Under the pieces are notes generated by a model, which searched no databases, was not told the DNA's origin, and worked only from the letters and a program-made list of their open reading frames with translations. From contig CAWGYT010000013.1 of the NCBI GenBank assembly GCA_963826795.1, forward strand, positions 62,001 through 126,000: a stretch of DNA of 64,000 nucleotides, in the 5' to 3' direction. This document shows positions 10,168 through 20,141 of this stretch, piece after piece (positions within the stretch are counted from its first letter, which is position 1; each line of letters begins with the position of its first letter). The translations under genes were made by a program, and so were the position numbers. This DNA is from CAWGYT01 sp963826795 (GTDB lineage: Bacteria > Planctomycetota > Planctomycetia > Pirellulales > Pirellulaceae).

Positions 10168-10962
10168 ATGCCCAATGTCCGTGTTCTCATCCTGCGTGCT
10201 CCCGGTACGAACTGTGACCAAGAGACCGCCTTCGCCTTTCAGGCCGCCGGCGGCACACCGGACGTGCTGCACATCAACCGGATCCTGGAACGTCCGAGCC
10301 GAATTGAGCAGTATCAGATTCTTTGTCTCCCCGGTGGCTTCAGTTACGGCGACGATCTGGCCGCCGGGCGCATCGTGGCGGGACAAATTCGACATCACCT
10401 CGTCGATATTTTTCATCAGTTTCGTGACGCCGGGAAGCTGATCCTGGGCATTTGTAACGGTTTCCAGATTCTGCTGAAATCCGGTCTCCTCTTGCCCGAC
10501 GACACCGCCGGTCCCCCGGCGACGCTGACGTGGAACCCGTCGGGGCGCTTTGAGGATCGCTGGGTCCATCTGGCGGTGGATCCTCGACAATGCGTGTTCT
10601 TGCAAGGCATCGAGCGGATGTACCTGCCGATTGCGCACGCCGAAGGCCGATTCGTCACACGCGATGAGGCGGTCCTCCAAACGCTCGGTCAACACGGCCA
10701 ACTGTCGCTCCGATACGCCGATCCCGCCAACCCCCTGATCGCCGCCCGCCCGCTGCCGTTTCCCCTCAACCCGAATGGCTCGGAGGCCAATGTTGCCGGA
10801 GTCTGTGACACCACGGGGCGTGTCTTCGGATTGATGCCCCACCCGGAACGCCACATTCATTTCACCCAACACCCGGCCTGGACCCGCCACAACCCGCCGG
10901 GTGCGCACCCCGCCGACGGCCTGCAATTGTTTCAGAATGCCGTTGGCTACTTTGGCGACTGA
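10168..10962 (+). CDS. purQ: Phosphoribosylformylglycinamidine synthase, glutaminase subunit PurQ
   Basis: 264 residues from ATG 10168 (MPNVRVLILRAPGTNCD). It is a class I glutamine amidotransferase that supplies ammonia to PurL. Nucleophile Cys96 lies in LILGICNGFQ, the His225/Glu227 pair in GLMPHPERH, and the oxyanion loop in LCLPGGFSYGDDLAAG. The length is a little above the short PurQ form and matches the type paired with the 3-part or PurS-fused PurL. The 72-base gap after purL and the same strand indicate one operon tyrA-purL-purQ. An in-frame start at 10108 adds 20 residues without homology and is not preferred. Confidence 0.94.
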   Translation: MPNVRVLILRAPGTNCDQETAFAFQAAGGTPDVLHINRILERPSRIEQYQILCLPGGFSYGDDLAAGRIVAGQIRHHLVDIFHQFRDAGKLILGICNGFQILLKSGLLLPDDTAGPPATLTWNPSGRFEDRWVHLAVDPRQCVFLQGIERMYLPIAHAEGRFVTRDEAVLQTLGQHGQLSLRYADPANPLIAARPLPFPLNPNGSEANVAGVCDTTGRVFGLMPHPERHIHFTQHPAWTRHNPPGAHPADGLQLFQNAVGYFGD

Positions 10963-11057
10963 ATCGCGTTGCTCCCTCGCGTCGCCCGGACCAGCCCGCG
11001 TCTTGAAAAAGGGACGGGGTGGCGGAGGCGAAAACACGATATAATGCCAGCAGCGGT

Positions 11058-11078
11058 GGGGTTGGGGTTGGGGTTGGG
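11058..11078 (+). repeat. G-quadruplex-type G-tract run
   Basis: Four G-runs of three or four bases are separated by TT (runs at 11058-11061, 11064-11067, 11070-11073 and 11076-11078). This satisfies the usual four-tract quadruplex pattern with 2-base loops. It abuts the left arm of the hairpin repeat at 11073. Folding in vivo is inference. Confidence 0.55.
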
Positions 11079-11155
11079 AAAAGGGGTCAGGTCCCAAAAG
11101 CCGGAACGGCCCTTTGGGTGCTTCGCACTTTTGGGACCTGACCCCTTTTCCCAAC
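11073..11155. repeat. Dispersed hairpin repeat, copy A (perfect 28-base inverted arms)
   Basis: The arms at 11073-11100 and 11128-11155 are exact reverse complements over 28 bases, with the core AAAAGGGGTCAGGTCCC and its complement. The loop of 27 bases contains CCGGAACGGCCCTTTGGGTG. Related copies lie at 25802-25872 and 46427-46497, with a half copy at 54269-54289. It is intergenic between purQ and the gene at 11227. The layout resembles REP-type elements mobilised by tyrosine (RAYT) transposases, but no such transposase is in the window. It is strong enough to act as a bidirectional terminator or mRNA stabiliser, which is an inference. Confidence 0.85.
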
Positions 11156-11226
11156 CAATACCTGGTTGTCGGGCGTCGACTCGCGGCCGACACGAAGATG
11201 CACGCAATCCACTGAGGGCGGTTCGC

Positions 11227-12882
11227 ATGAACGATCTGCAAAAGCAAGTCCATCTGGCTCGGCGCCGATTGCTGGTCCAGCAGTTCCTCTCGATACTTCC
11301 CTGGACCCTTTCCGGCTGCTTTGCGATAGCGGCGGCGGCGATCTTGCTTCCCAAGCTATGGCCGCTTGCAGTGGACGCCGAAATCTGGCCCTGGGTCTGG
11401 CTGGGTGGGGCGCTCGCGGCTGGGTTCTGCGCCGCGCTGCTGGCCACTTACCTCCGCCGTGCCGATTCCCTGTCGGCGGCGATCGAGCTGGACCACCGTT
11501 TTGGCCTGAAGGAGCGTGTTTCGAGTTGCCTCGCGCTGACGCCCGAAGAAACCGAAACGCCCGCCGGACAGGCCCTGCTGCGGGACGCCGTTCGTCGTGT
11601 TGCGAAGGTCGATGTGAGTGAGGCGTTCCGCGTGCGGGCGAATCGCTGGGCGCTGCTGCCCTTCGGCCTGGCGATCGTGGCCTTCGGATTGACGCTGCTC
11701 TCGGACGCTCAGCCCGATCCGCAGACCTCGGCCCAGGCCGCGAGCGTCGCGGTCCAGAAACGCGTGCTGAACTCGACCGAGAACCTCAAAAAACCCTTGG
11801 AAGAACTTCGCAAGCAGGCGGTCGAGCGCGGATTGGAAGACGCGAGTGAACTGTTCAATAAGCTGGAGCAGGGTGTCAAGTCGCTCAACAAGAACGAAAC
11901 AGTCGATCGCCAAAAGGCCCTCGTCAAACTGAACGACTTGGCCAAGGACCTTCAGGAGCGGCAGAAAGAGTTGCTCAGCCGCAAAGACGTCCAGCAACAG
12001 CTCCAGATGTTGAAGGACATCAAACAGGGACCCGCGGATCGGATGGCCAAGGCCATGAAGCAAGGTGACTTCCAGACGGCGTTGAACGAGCTGAAGCGAG
12101 TGCAGGATCAGCTGCAGAAGGAAGAGATGTCGGCCGAGGACGCCAAGAAGCTCCAAGAACAGCTGGCCCAGATGAAGCAGAAGTTGCAGGAAATGTCTCA
12201 GGCACATGACCAGGCCAAACGGGATCTTGAAAAACAGATCCAGCAAAAACTCGCCCAGGGCGATCGGAAGGCAGCCGGCGACCTGCAAAAGAAGTTGGAC
12301 CAGTTGGCCAACCGCGATAAGCAAATGAGCCAGCTGGATAAAATGGCCGAAAAGCTCGGCGAGTGCTCGCAGTGCCTCCAGCAAGGACAAATGAAGGACG
12401 CCGCCGGGCAGCTTGGGCAAATGGCCGAAAGCCTGGAGTCCATGCAGCAGGAACTCGCCGAAATGGAAATGCTCGAAGACGCGCTCGATCAACTTGCGTC
12501 CGCCAAAGATTCCATGAATTGCGATAATTGCAACGGCATGGGTTGCTCGCAATGCCAGGGCGACGGCATGGGGGCCATGGGCCAAGGCGAAGGAAACGGA
12601 CAGGGCATGGGCGAGGGCCAGGGACGAGGTGACCGACCGGAAGAAGAGACAGGAACCGGCTTCTATGACTCGCAGGTTCGGGCCAAGCCCGGCCAAGGGA
12701 AGGCCGTCGTGACGGGCATCGCCTTTGGCCCCAATAAGGCCGGCGAAGCGGTCGAAGAGATCAAGGCAGAGATCGACTCCGGACGACGATCCGACGATGA
12801 CCCGCTCACCGGTCAACGGCTGCCCAAGGCGCAGCGAGAACTGACCCGTGAGTACTTTGACGCCTTCCGAGAAGGTGAATAG
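11227..12882 (+). CDS. Planctomycete membrane-anchored coiled-coil protein with DnaJ-like CXXCXGXG pair
   Basis: 551 residues from ATG 11227 (MNDLQKQVHLARRRLLVQQF). Two membrane helices lie near the N-terminus (LPWTLSGCFAIAAAAILL; VWLGGALAAGFCAALLATY) and a third near residue 145 (ALLPFGLAIVAFGLTLL). From about residue 170 to 430 it is a long Gln/Lys/Glu/Leu-rich coiled coil (KLQEMSQAHDQAKRDLEKQI). Two adjacent CXXCXGXG units follow (CDNCNGMG, CSQCQGDG, near residues 436-451), then a Gly/Gln/Met-rich linker and an acidic tail. The lead-in resembles the DUF4175 type of bacterial membrane protein, but I do not assign a function. The two zinc-finger-like units could bind a metal. The in-frame extension to 10969 crosses the hairpin repeat and is rejected. 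Confidence 0.75.
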   Translation: MNDLQKQVHLARRRLLVQQFLSILPWTLSGCFAIAAAAILLPKLWPLAVDAEIWPWVWLGGALAAGFCAALLATYLRRADSLSAAIELDHRFGLKERVSSCLALTPEETETPAGQALLRDAVRRVAKVDVSEAFRVRANRWALLPFGLAIVAFGLTLLSDAQPDPQTSAQAASVAVQKRVLNSTENLKKPLEELRKQAVERGLEDASELFNKLEQGVKSLNKNETVDRQKALVKLNDLAKDLQERQKELLSRKDVQQQLQMLKDIKQGPADRMAKAMKQGDFQTALNELKRVQDQLQKEEMSAEDAKKLQEQLAQMKQKLQEMSQAHDQAKRDLEKQIQQKLAQGDRKAAGDLQKKLDQLANRDKQMSQLDKMAEKLGECSQCLQQGQMKDAAGQLGQMAESLESMQQELAEMEMLEDALDQLASAKDSMNCDNCNGMGCSQCQGDGMGAMGQGEGNGQGMGEGQGRGDRPEEETGTGFYDSQVRAKPGQGKAVVTGIAFGPNKAGEAVEEIKAEIDSGRRSDDDPLTGQRLPKAQRELTREYFDAFREGE

Positions 12883-13232
12883 GTGCAATCGACCAAACCC
12901 CCTCCGTCGAAGGGCAGTGAAACCGTGCACCAAGATCTCTTCGCGATAGCCCCCGACCTCAGGATAGCTGCGACCGGACAGAACCGGCCATCACAGGGAC
13001 TAACTCGGCCCATTTCACGGTTCCGCTGGTTGCGTATGAAAACTGGGACAAGTAGGATGAGTGGCTAAGATGCCTGCCTGCTCGGTGTGTCGCGCATCGC
13101 GCGAACCGTCTCTTTTAGATTGGCCCCGCGGATTATCCGGGGCGGCCAGCGAACGATGTGCAACAATTCGTTGGAGTTCCCAGAGGTGAGAACTTCGCTA
13201 GTTGGCTTTTTCAGAATGAGGATTGACTGACC
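12883..13232. other. Intergenic, 350 bases
   Basis: No credible gene. A short GC hairpin is present (GCCCCG at 13123-13128 and CGGGGC at 13138-13143, loop of nine) without a T-run, so it is not a clear intrinsic terminator. The bases before 13233 (GAATGAGGATTGACTGACC) give a weak purine-rich ribosome site for the next gene. Confidence 0.5.
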
Positions 13233-14478
13233 ATGCGTCGACCTTCCATTGGACGGCTAATCGCAGTCCTATTTACGGCTACGATTGTGTCGTTTCTGTC
13301 CATCGACACCACCCTGGCCTGTCGTTTTTTCATGCGACGCCATGCGTGCGCACCGTGCCCGCCGGTGGCTGCCTGTGCCCCGATGTCGTGTTACTCGGCA
13401 CCCGCCTCCTGCGGCGACGTGATCTACTCCAGCTGCGGTGAAGTCGTGATTTCGAGCCGCGTGGTCGACTCCAGTTGCGAGCCGTCGTGTTGCGGCGAGG
13501 CGGGAGTGATGGAGAGCGTGCCGGCGACTCCGACGCCCGCCGAATCGTCGAGGGCCCCCGCGCCCCCGGCTCCCTCGGCGGATCAAACCAACGTGCTCCC
13601 GCTCAGCTCCCAACGTGATCGAAGACGATGCGGTCGACTCGGCGGTGGACGAGGCGACGGCGGAGATGCCGATTGACGAACCGCCTGCTTTGGATGACAG
13701 CGTCCCGCCGGCATTTGATGATTTGGATGCGCCGGCACCGAGCGACCTGGATTTCCCGGCGGACGATCTGCCGGCGGACGATTTGCCTTCCGGCGACCTG
13801 CCCGCGGATGACTTCCAACCGGACCTGCCCGCGACCGACGCTCCGGCGGACGACTTGGATCTGTTCGACGCGCCGGCGGACGTTCCTGCCGCGACGCCCG
13901 ACGCCCTCCCCGGCTTCGACGAACCGGCGCCGGTTCCCACCGAGACGCCTGACGCGGCGCCTCCTGCGGGCGATTCTGACAGCCTGGACGATCTGTTCGG
14001 CGGCACGCCGAAGGCCACGAGCGACGAACCGCGGATGGCACGACAGCCCGCTTCCGAGGATGACCTTTTCCAGGGCCTCGACGAACCGGCCGCGGCGGCG
14101 CCCGATTCGACACCTGCCCCGGCAAATGACCTGTTCGAATCGACTCCGAGCGAGTCGCCGGCGCCTGCCAAGGACAGCAACGGCGTGGATGACCTGGACG
14201 ATCTGTTCGGCGCCCGCTCGGCCCGCCCGGAAGCGACCCAAACGGTCACCCGCGAAGCAGAAGAGCTACCGTTCCGGGTTTGGACGGACAACACCGGTCG
14301 ATACCAGACGGTGGGACGGCTGGTCAAGGTCAGCCCGACTCATGTCCGCCTGATGAAGGACACCGGTCGTTACTCGACCGTTCCGAAGCAGCGGCTGAGC
14401 GCGACCGACTTGGCGTACGTCCAGCAGATGGCCAAGACGCTCGGCGTCGAAACCACCGAACAGCTGGCTCGACGCTAG
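13233..14478 (+). CDS. Secreted Asp/Pro-rich protein with C-terminal SHD1 domain (frameshifted)
   Basis: About 414 residues when joined. The N-terminus is a signal peptide (MRRPSIGRLIAVLFTATIVSFLSI...LA). A Cys-rich segment follows (residues ~30-90: CRFFMRRHACAPCPP, SCEPSCCGEAG), then a Pro/Ala/Ser linker. The middle is a degenerate acidic repeat of the type PADDLPADDLPSGDLP, with later DDLFG and DDLDDLFG motifs. The last ~70 residues (FRVWTDNTGRYQTVGRLVKV...LSATDLAYVQQM) match the SLA1 homology domain 1 fold, common in planctomycetes. The frame shifts at about 13605-13612: removing one C gives NVLPLSSNVIEDDAVDS. The span is one base over a multiple of three. Function unknown; SHD1 suggests a protein-interaction role outside the cytoplasm. 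Confidence 0.75.
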
Positions 14479-14577
14479 GAGTCGCGTGATCGATTCTGAT
14501 TCTTGAAGATGCCTTTTCAGGGCGGAGCGGCCCGAGTCGCTCCGCCCTGTTCGCATTGAGGGCCCTGTCGTTGAGGT

Positions 14578-15553
14578 CCCCCCTCATCCGGCCTGCGGCC
14601 ACCTTCTCCCGCGTTGGGGAGAAGGGACAGGATGGTGTCACTTCTCCCGTGGCCGGGAGAGGTCGCTCGGCTCCCGCGGGCGGGAGCCGAGCGGGTGAGG
14701 GTTGAGCATTTGGCAGAGGGCGTGGCCCCCTCATCCGGCCTGCGGCCACCTTCTCCCGCGCTGGGGAGAAGGGACAGGATCGTGTCACCTCTCCCGTGGC
14801 CGGGAGAGGTCGCTCGGGTCCCGCGGGCGGGAGCCGAGCGGGTGAGGGTTGAGCATCTGGCAGAGGGCGTGGCCCCCTCATCCGGCCTGCGGCCACCTTC
14901 TCCCGCGTTGGGGAGAAGGGACAGGATGCGTGTCACCTCTCCCGTGGCCGGGAGAGGTCGCTCGGGTCCCGCGGGCGGGAGCCGAGCGGGTGAGGGTTGA
15001 GCATTTGGCAGAGGGCGTGGCCCCCTCATCCGGCCTGCGGCCACCTTCTCCCGCGCTGGGGAGAAGGGACAGGATCGTGTCACCTCTCCCGTGGCCGGGA
15101 GAGGTCGCTCGGGTCCCGCGGGCGGGAGCCGAGCGGGTGAGGGTTGAGCATCTTGGCAGAGGGCGTGGCCCCCCTCATCCGGCCTGCGGCCCGGCAGTGG
15201 GCGTGGCCCCTCTCCGGCCTGCGGCCCTCCGCTGGGGAGAAGGGACAGGATCGTGTCACCTCTCCCGTGGCCGGGAGAGGTCGCTCGGGTCCCGCGGGCG
15301 GGAGCCGAGCGGGTGAGGGTTGAGCATCTGGCAGAGGGCGTGGCCCCCTCATCCGGCCTGCGGCCACCTTCTCCCGCGCTGGGGAGAAGGGACAGGATGG
15401 TGTCACCTCTCCCGTGGCCGGGAGAGGTCGCTCGGGTCCCGCGGGCGGGAGCCGAGCGGGTGAGGGTTGAGCATTTGGCAGAGGGCGTGGCCCCCTCATC
15501 CGGCCTGCGGCCACCTTCTCCCGCGCTGGGGAGAAGGGACAAGATGGTGTCAC
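14578..15553. repeat. Seven-copy 147-bp tandem array
   Basis: A unit beginning CCCCCTCATCCGGCCTGCGG recurs, with the T of CTCATCC at 14584, 14731, 14878, 15026, 15175, 15349 and 15496. Spacing is 147, 147, 148, 149, 174 and 147 bases. The fifth unit carries an extra degenerate piece (15181-15235) and the last is truncated. Each unit contains CTTCTCCCGCG...GGGGAGAAGG and CTCTCCCGTGGCCGGGAGAG inverted pairs, so it can fold into several hairpins. Because 147 is a multiple of three, long open frames appear on both strands; they are artefacts. A diverged array in opposite orientation lies at 62419-62880. Between it and neighbouring genes (14479-14577 and 15554-15734) nothing is recognised. Confidence 0.9.
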
Positions 15554-15734
15554 CTTTTCGTGCGATTGGAGTAAGGGACGTGGTGCGGAGACGTGGTGTG
15601 GTTTGCGATGTGTCGGTACGCGTGGGTTGCATTTCCGCGGGCGACTGCTCCACTTCGCCCGCCATTGCGGTTACGATAGCAACGTTGAGGTGGACGGCCG
15701 ACGGTTTTTCGGGGCGGGGGGGGGACGAAACAAA

Positions 15735-17029
15735 ATGGCGACACCGATGGCACGCTGGATGAAGGGGATCGCGATTGCCGGTTTGCTGGTGCGGGGCGGA
15801 GAGCTGCCGGCGGCAGACGACGTGAACTATGACGAATCGCAGGTCCCCGCTTACACATTACCGGATCCGCTGCTCGCCATGGATGGGACGCGGGTGACGG
15901 CGCCGGAGCAGTGGTCGAAGCAGCGACGCGACGAGATCCATCGCCTTTTCGAGACATATGTCTATGGCCGATCGCCGGGGGCTCCGGCGGATCTGCATTG
16001 GAAGGTCTTCGAACAAAGTGACGCGGCCCTCAACGGGCTTGCCCGCCGCAAGCAGGTCACGATCTATTTTAGTGCGGCGGAAGACGGTCCGCAGATGGAC
16101 CTGTTGATGTACTTGCCACGTGAGTCCCAAGGGCCGGTTCCCGTCTTTCTCGGGCTGAACTTTAACGGCAACCATGCCATTCACGACGATCCAGCGATTC
16201 GTTTGTCGTCTAGCTGGATGCGATCGGGCGACGACCAGGCGGTCCAGGACCATCATGCGACCGAGGCCGGTCGAGGCCGAACGAAGTCGCGCTGGCCGGT
16301 CGAGGCGATTTTGGGACGAGGTTACGGGTTGGCGGTGATTTACTACGGGGATATTGACCCCGACTACGACGATGGATTCCACAACGGGGTGCACGCTCTG
16401 TATCATGGCGACGGGAAGGCTCCTCCCGCGTCCGACGAGTGGGGTTCGATCGCGACCTGGGCCTGGGGCTTGAGTCGCGCTTTGGACTACTTACAGCAAG
16501 ATCCGCAGGTCGATGGGAAGCGTGTCGCGGTGGTCGGCCATTCGCGTTTGGGCAAGACGGCTCTTTGGGCCGGGGCCAACGACACGCGATTCGCGATGGT
16601 CGTGTCGAACGATTCGGGCTGTGGCGGCGCGGCGCCTCAGTCGTCGTCGGTTCGGTGAAAAGGTGAAACGGATCAACGAGGCGTTTCCGCATTGGTTCTG
16701 TGACAACTTCAATCAATTCAATGACCACGAGGACGACTTGCCCGTCGATCAGCATCAACTCATCGCCCTCGCCGCACCGCGCCCGGTGCTGGTTTGCCAG
16801 TGCGACCGAGGACCTTTGGGCCGATCCCAAGGGCGAGTTTCTGGCGGCTTTTCACGCCGGGCCCGTCTATCGTCTGTTGGGTGAGTCCGGGCTGGAGCAG
16901 GCCGAAATGCCGCCGCCTGGCCAACTGGTTGGCAACCGAGTCGGCTATTTCCTCCGTCCGGGCAAGCACGACATGCGGATCGAGGACTGGCAGGCGTATC
17001 TCGAGATGGCCGACCGCTTTCTGAAATAG
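15735..17029 (+). CDS. CE15 glucuronoyl-esterase-like alpha/beta hydrolase (two frame changes)
   Basis: About 431 residues. A secretion signal (MARWMKGIAIAGLLVRGGEL) is followed by the family opening YDESQVPAYTLPDPL and RRDEIHRLFETYVYGRSP. The nucleophile is Ser270 in VVGHSRLGKTALW, the G-x-S-R-x-G-K motif of CE15. The segments SNDSGCGGAA, INEAFPHWFC, PVDQHQLIALAAPRP, EDLWADPKGEFL and GKHDMRIEDW, with the catalytic His, complete the fold. CE15 enzymes cleave ester bonds between lignin and the glucuronic acid side chains of xylan. The frame changes at about 16636 (extra C in GCGCCTC) and 16797 (extra T in GTTTGCC) each restore homology when one base is dropped. Both look like indel errors. The precise substrate is inferred from family only. 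Confidence 0.85.
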
Positions 17030-17119
17030 ACAGGAGTTTCTGAAATAGAGACGGGCGGTGGGACCAACGGATGCCCTAGCCGGTCGCCCTGTCGCGGCGA
17101 CGGTGGCCGCTTCGTTCGC

Positions 17120-20100
17120 TTATTCGAGTTGCTGGACGTGGCTGACCAGGTTCGCCAGGTCCCGGGGAGTTAGTTCCGCCTCGAGGCCATCGGGCATGAG
17201 CGAGCGACGCGAGCTTGTGAGATGTTCGATTTCGACGCGCAGCAGTTCGCGCATCACGCCATCGGCCTGTTTCAAACGCAGCGTCTGGCCGCTCTCGCCG
17301 ATCACGACTCCGTAGAAGACTTCGCCCGACTTCAATTCGACTTGATACGCGATGTACTTGGGCTCGACGGCTCGACTGGGATCCAAGATCGCGGTCAGCA
17401 GGGCGGCGGGCGAACGGTCCGAAAGCGATTTCAGGTTGGGTCCGATGGGCACTCCGTCGGCTGGGGCGTGGCAGTTGGCACAATGCTTTGCGAAGAGGAC
17501 CTGGCCGCGTTCCGGATCGCTTGCTTCGGTGGCGGCGGCAAGGGCGGCAAGGTAACGCTGCAGGACTTGGTCCCGGTCGGAGTTAACCGAGCGATGAAAC
17601 AGCGCCGCGGCGCGCGCCGCAACGACGGGGTCCGGGTCGTGGAGCAGCCGGTCGCGGCGCACGGGATCGATCTCCAACGGCGCGATCCCGCCGGTTTGGA
17701 TTTGGTCCAGCAGGCACTGGGTCCAGGTGGGCCGTTGCAGCAGATGATCGACCATCGCCGCCCGCACGCCGGGGAGGGCCTGCGGCCAAGCGGCCACGAG
17801 GATCGGCGCCACGTCCCGCTCGTCCGCGGTCCGGGCCAGCAACTCGACTGTCGCCAGTTGCACTTCCGAGGGTGACTGAGGTCCCAACCATTCCGCGAAC
17901 TGTTCCGCCCGCGCGACGTGCCGGCTCGGGTCGTACGTTACGATTCGGATTGCAGCAACCCGTGCGTTCGAGGGACACGTCGAGTCGCTCGCCATTTCCC
18001 AGGCCAGCTGAAACAAGGCGCGCGAGCGCGGCTCGAGTGCCCGCAGTGCCGGTTCGTCGGCTTGCGTCAGGGACTCGATGGTCCGTCCCTCGCGCGCGAG
18101 CGCTGTGAGCCAGGCGGCGCAGCGATCCAGTTCGGCCGACGCGGGCTGCTGCCCGGCGGCCGGAAGGAGTCCCTCCAGCAGGCTCGCCAAAAGCTCGGGA
18201 CGGTCCCGTGTCATCCGGAATAGCGTGTCGCGCACGCCGGCCTGGAGATCATCGGGGTGCTCCACGGCCGCCCTGACCAACTGGGCGACGTGTGGCGTGG
18301 CCGAGCTGACGAGGGCGGCCGTCATGAAGGGTTCCGTGTTCGGCTGGGTCGCGAGTTGCACCAGGCCCTGCCCGGCACGATCGTCCGTGGTCTCCCCCAA
18401 GCTGAAGGCCAGCTGGAGGCGTACTTGTGCATCCGAGTCGCCGGTCAACCGCACCATTTCCGCCAGCAGCAGCGGATCGTCACCCGCCAGACGCTCGGCG
18501 ATTCGCAGGGCATGCCGCCGGACCTGAGGATGCGAGTCTCGCATCGCGTGGGTCAACAGCGTCGCATCCAGCCCTGGACCCAGTGACAGGTCGTGCGGGG
18601 CGGCCCCGTCGCCCGGCTGCAGCCCGGCAAGCGTGTACAGGGCGTGTAACCGCGCCACCGCCGCGGGATGGTCACGGACCGTCCGCCGCAGCAAGTCCGT
18701 CACCTCCACCGCTCGCCGATGGATCAAGAGTCGCTGGGCAAGGTCGCGGACCGGACCGTTCTGGCTGGCCAGCCGCTCGACGAGCTCGGCCGAAGTCAGT
18801 CGGTCCAGGCGAGGAATCGACGGAGGCGGTTGATCGTGCGGAAAGACGCGGTAGATTCGGCCCCGATCCTCCCCGGAGCGGTAGTACGGCTCGAGTTGCG
18901 CGCGGCCTTCCGCGGGCAGCCAATCCGGGTGTTCGATCATGTAGCGGTACATGTCGACAATCCAGAGCGCCCCATCGGGCCCGGTTCGGGCCATGACCGG
19001 GCGACGACCAACGGTCGGCGGAGGCGTAAAAATCATAGTGATCCGCCGTCGCCGCACGCTCGCCTCGGTACGATACGCCCTCGTGATGCAGCCAATGATG
19101 CTGGACGACGTTGTGAAACGGCTCGCAAGTGAATGCCTGCGTGACGGGCGATGGCCCGAAAAGCAATTGGTCTCGATAAATACAGGGCCCGCAGGCCGAC
19201 GTGTAGTGCCCTGCGTGCTCAAAGCTGTGGAACCGTTGCTGCCGAACGCTGGTCGGAAAAACCTCCGGGTTCGCCGGCACGCGAAGTTGCTGGCGAGGGT
19301 CGGGATATCGTCCCAGAGGGTTTCGGCGGAGGTAGCCGTCTTCCAACACATAGTGCCACAGCGGATGGCTGTTTTGGACGCCAAACCACTCATTCCAGTC
19401 GTTCCTGACTCGTCCGAATTGACTCGGCCCAGCCTCGGGTTCCAATTGTCCTGAGTCGGGATCGAATCGGAAATCACGACTTCCCAGGAGAAAAGACTGA
19501 CCGGTGAACGCGAGCTCGATCGCGTTGTCCGCGCCGAAGCCGGCGTGGTGGCCACCGGCGGCACAATAGACCCAATTGTCCAGGCCGAACCGCAGACCGT
19601 TCACCCGCAGTTGTTGGTTGCCTTCGACAAAGCCCCGGGCAATGACCGTTCGCTGATCCGCTCGGCCATCGCCATCGGTGTCCCTGGCGAAAAACAGCTC
19701 AGGAGCCGCGGTGACCAACACGCCGTCCCGCCACGGCATGACCGCGGTCGGGAAACTTAGCTCGTCCAGAAACACGACCGATCGATCGTAGAGCCCATCG
19801 CCGTCGGTATCTTCCAAAGATCGAACTCGGCCACCCGGCCGGCCGGCGTTGTCCATCCCGTAAGGGTAGTCCGCCATTTCGGCGACCCAGAGTCGGCCGT
19901 CAGCGCCCCAATCAATCGCGACCGGATCAGCAACCAGCGGCTCGGCCGCCATCAGCTGTAAGGTGTATCCCTCGCGAACCGAGATCTGACGTAGCGATGC
20001 GTCCGGCGACAACGGCGGAGGTTCCGGAAGCGAATCCTGACCGCGAACGGTTGCCGAGCTGGCCACGAGCTGCCAAATGCATGCGCTCAAGCCAGCGACG

Positions 20101-20141
20101 GCGAACCACCGTCGTACGCGAATGACGTTGATTGACCACAT
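17120..20141 (-). CDS. PVC-type heme-binding CxxCH protein, copy 1 (frameshifted)
   Basis: About 1007 residues from ATG 20141, with a signal peptide (AVAGLSACIWQLVASSATVRG). Residues ~45-430 form a beta-propeller dehydrogenase-like domain (VREGYTLQLMAAEPLVADPVAIDW, RLWVAEMADYPYG, DTDGDGLYDRSVVF, DTDGDGRADQRTVI, GFVEGNQQLRVNGLRFG). A long HEAT-like helical region follows (VRRHALRIAERLAG, AQVRLQLAFSLGETTDD). A C-terminal cytochrome c domain has CANCH (about 17468-17482) and DPSRAVEPKYIAYQV. The frame changes near 19008: dropping one C gives DRWSSPVMARTGPDGALW. These proteins are abundant in Planctomycetes and Verrucomicrobia; their substrates are mostly unknown and they are presumed periplasmic. 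Confidence 0.85.

Noticed and set aside
11356..12933. 525-codon open frame antisense to the coiled-coil gene
   Set aside because: A Leu-rich shadow of the Gln/Lys-rich coiled coil on the other strand; the plus-strand frame has clear domains.
13123..13143. GC hairpin as the terminator of the 11227 gene
   Set aside because: No T-run follows it and it lies 240 bases past the stop.
14517..15665. Long open frame (382 codons, minus strand) across the 147-bp array
   Set aside because: The repeat period is a multiple of three, so stops are excluded by chance in several frames on both strands. The translation is repeats of PLPATGEVTRSCPFS type.
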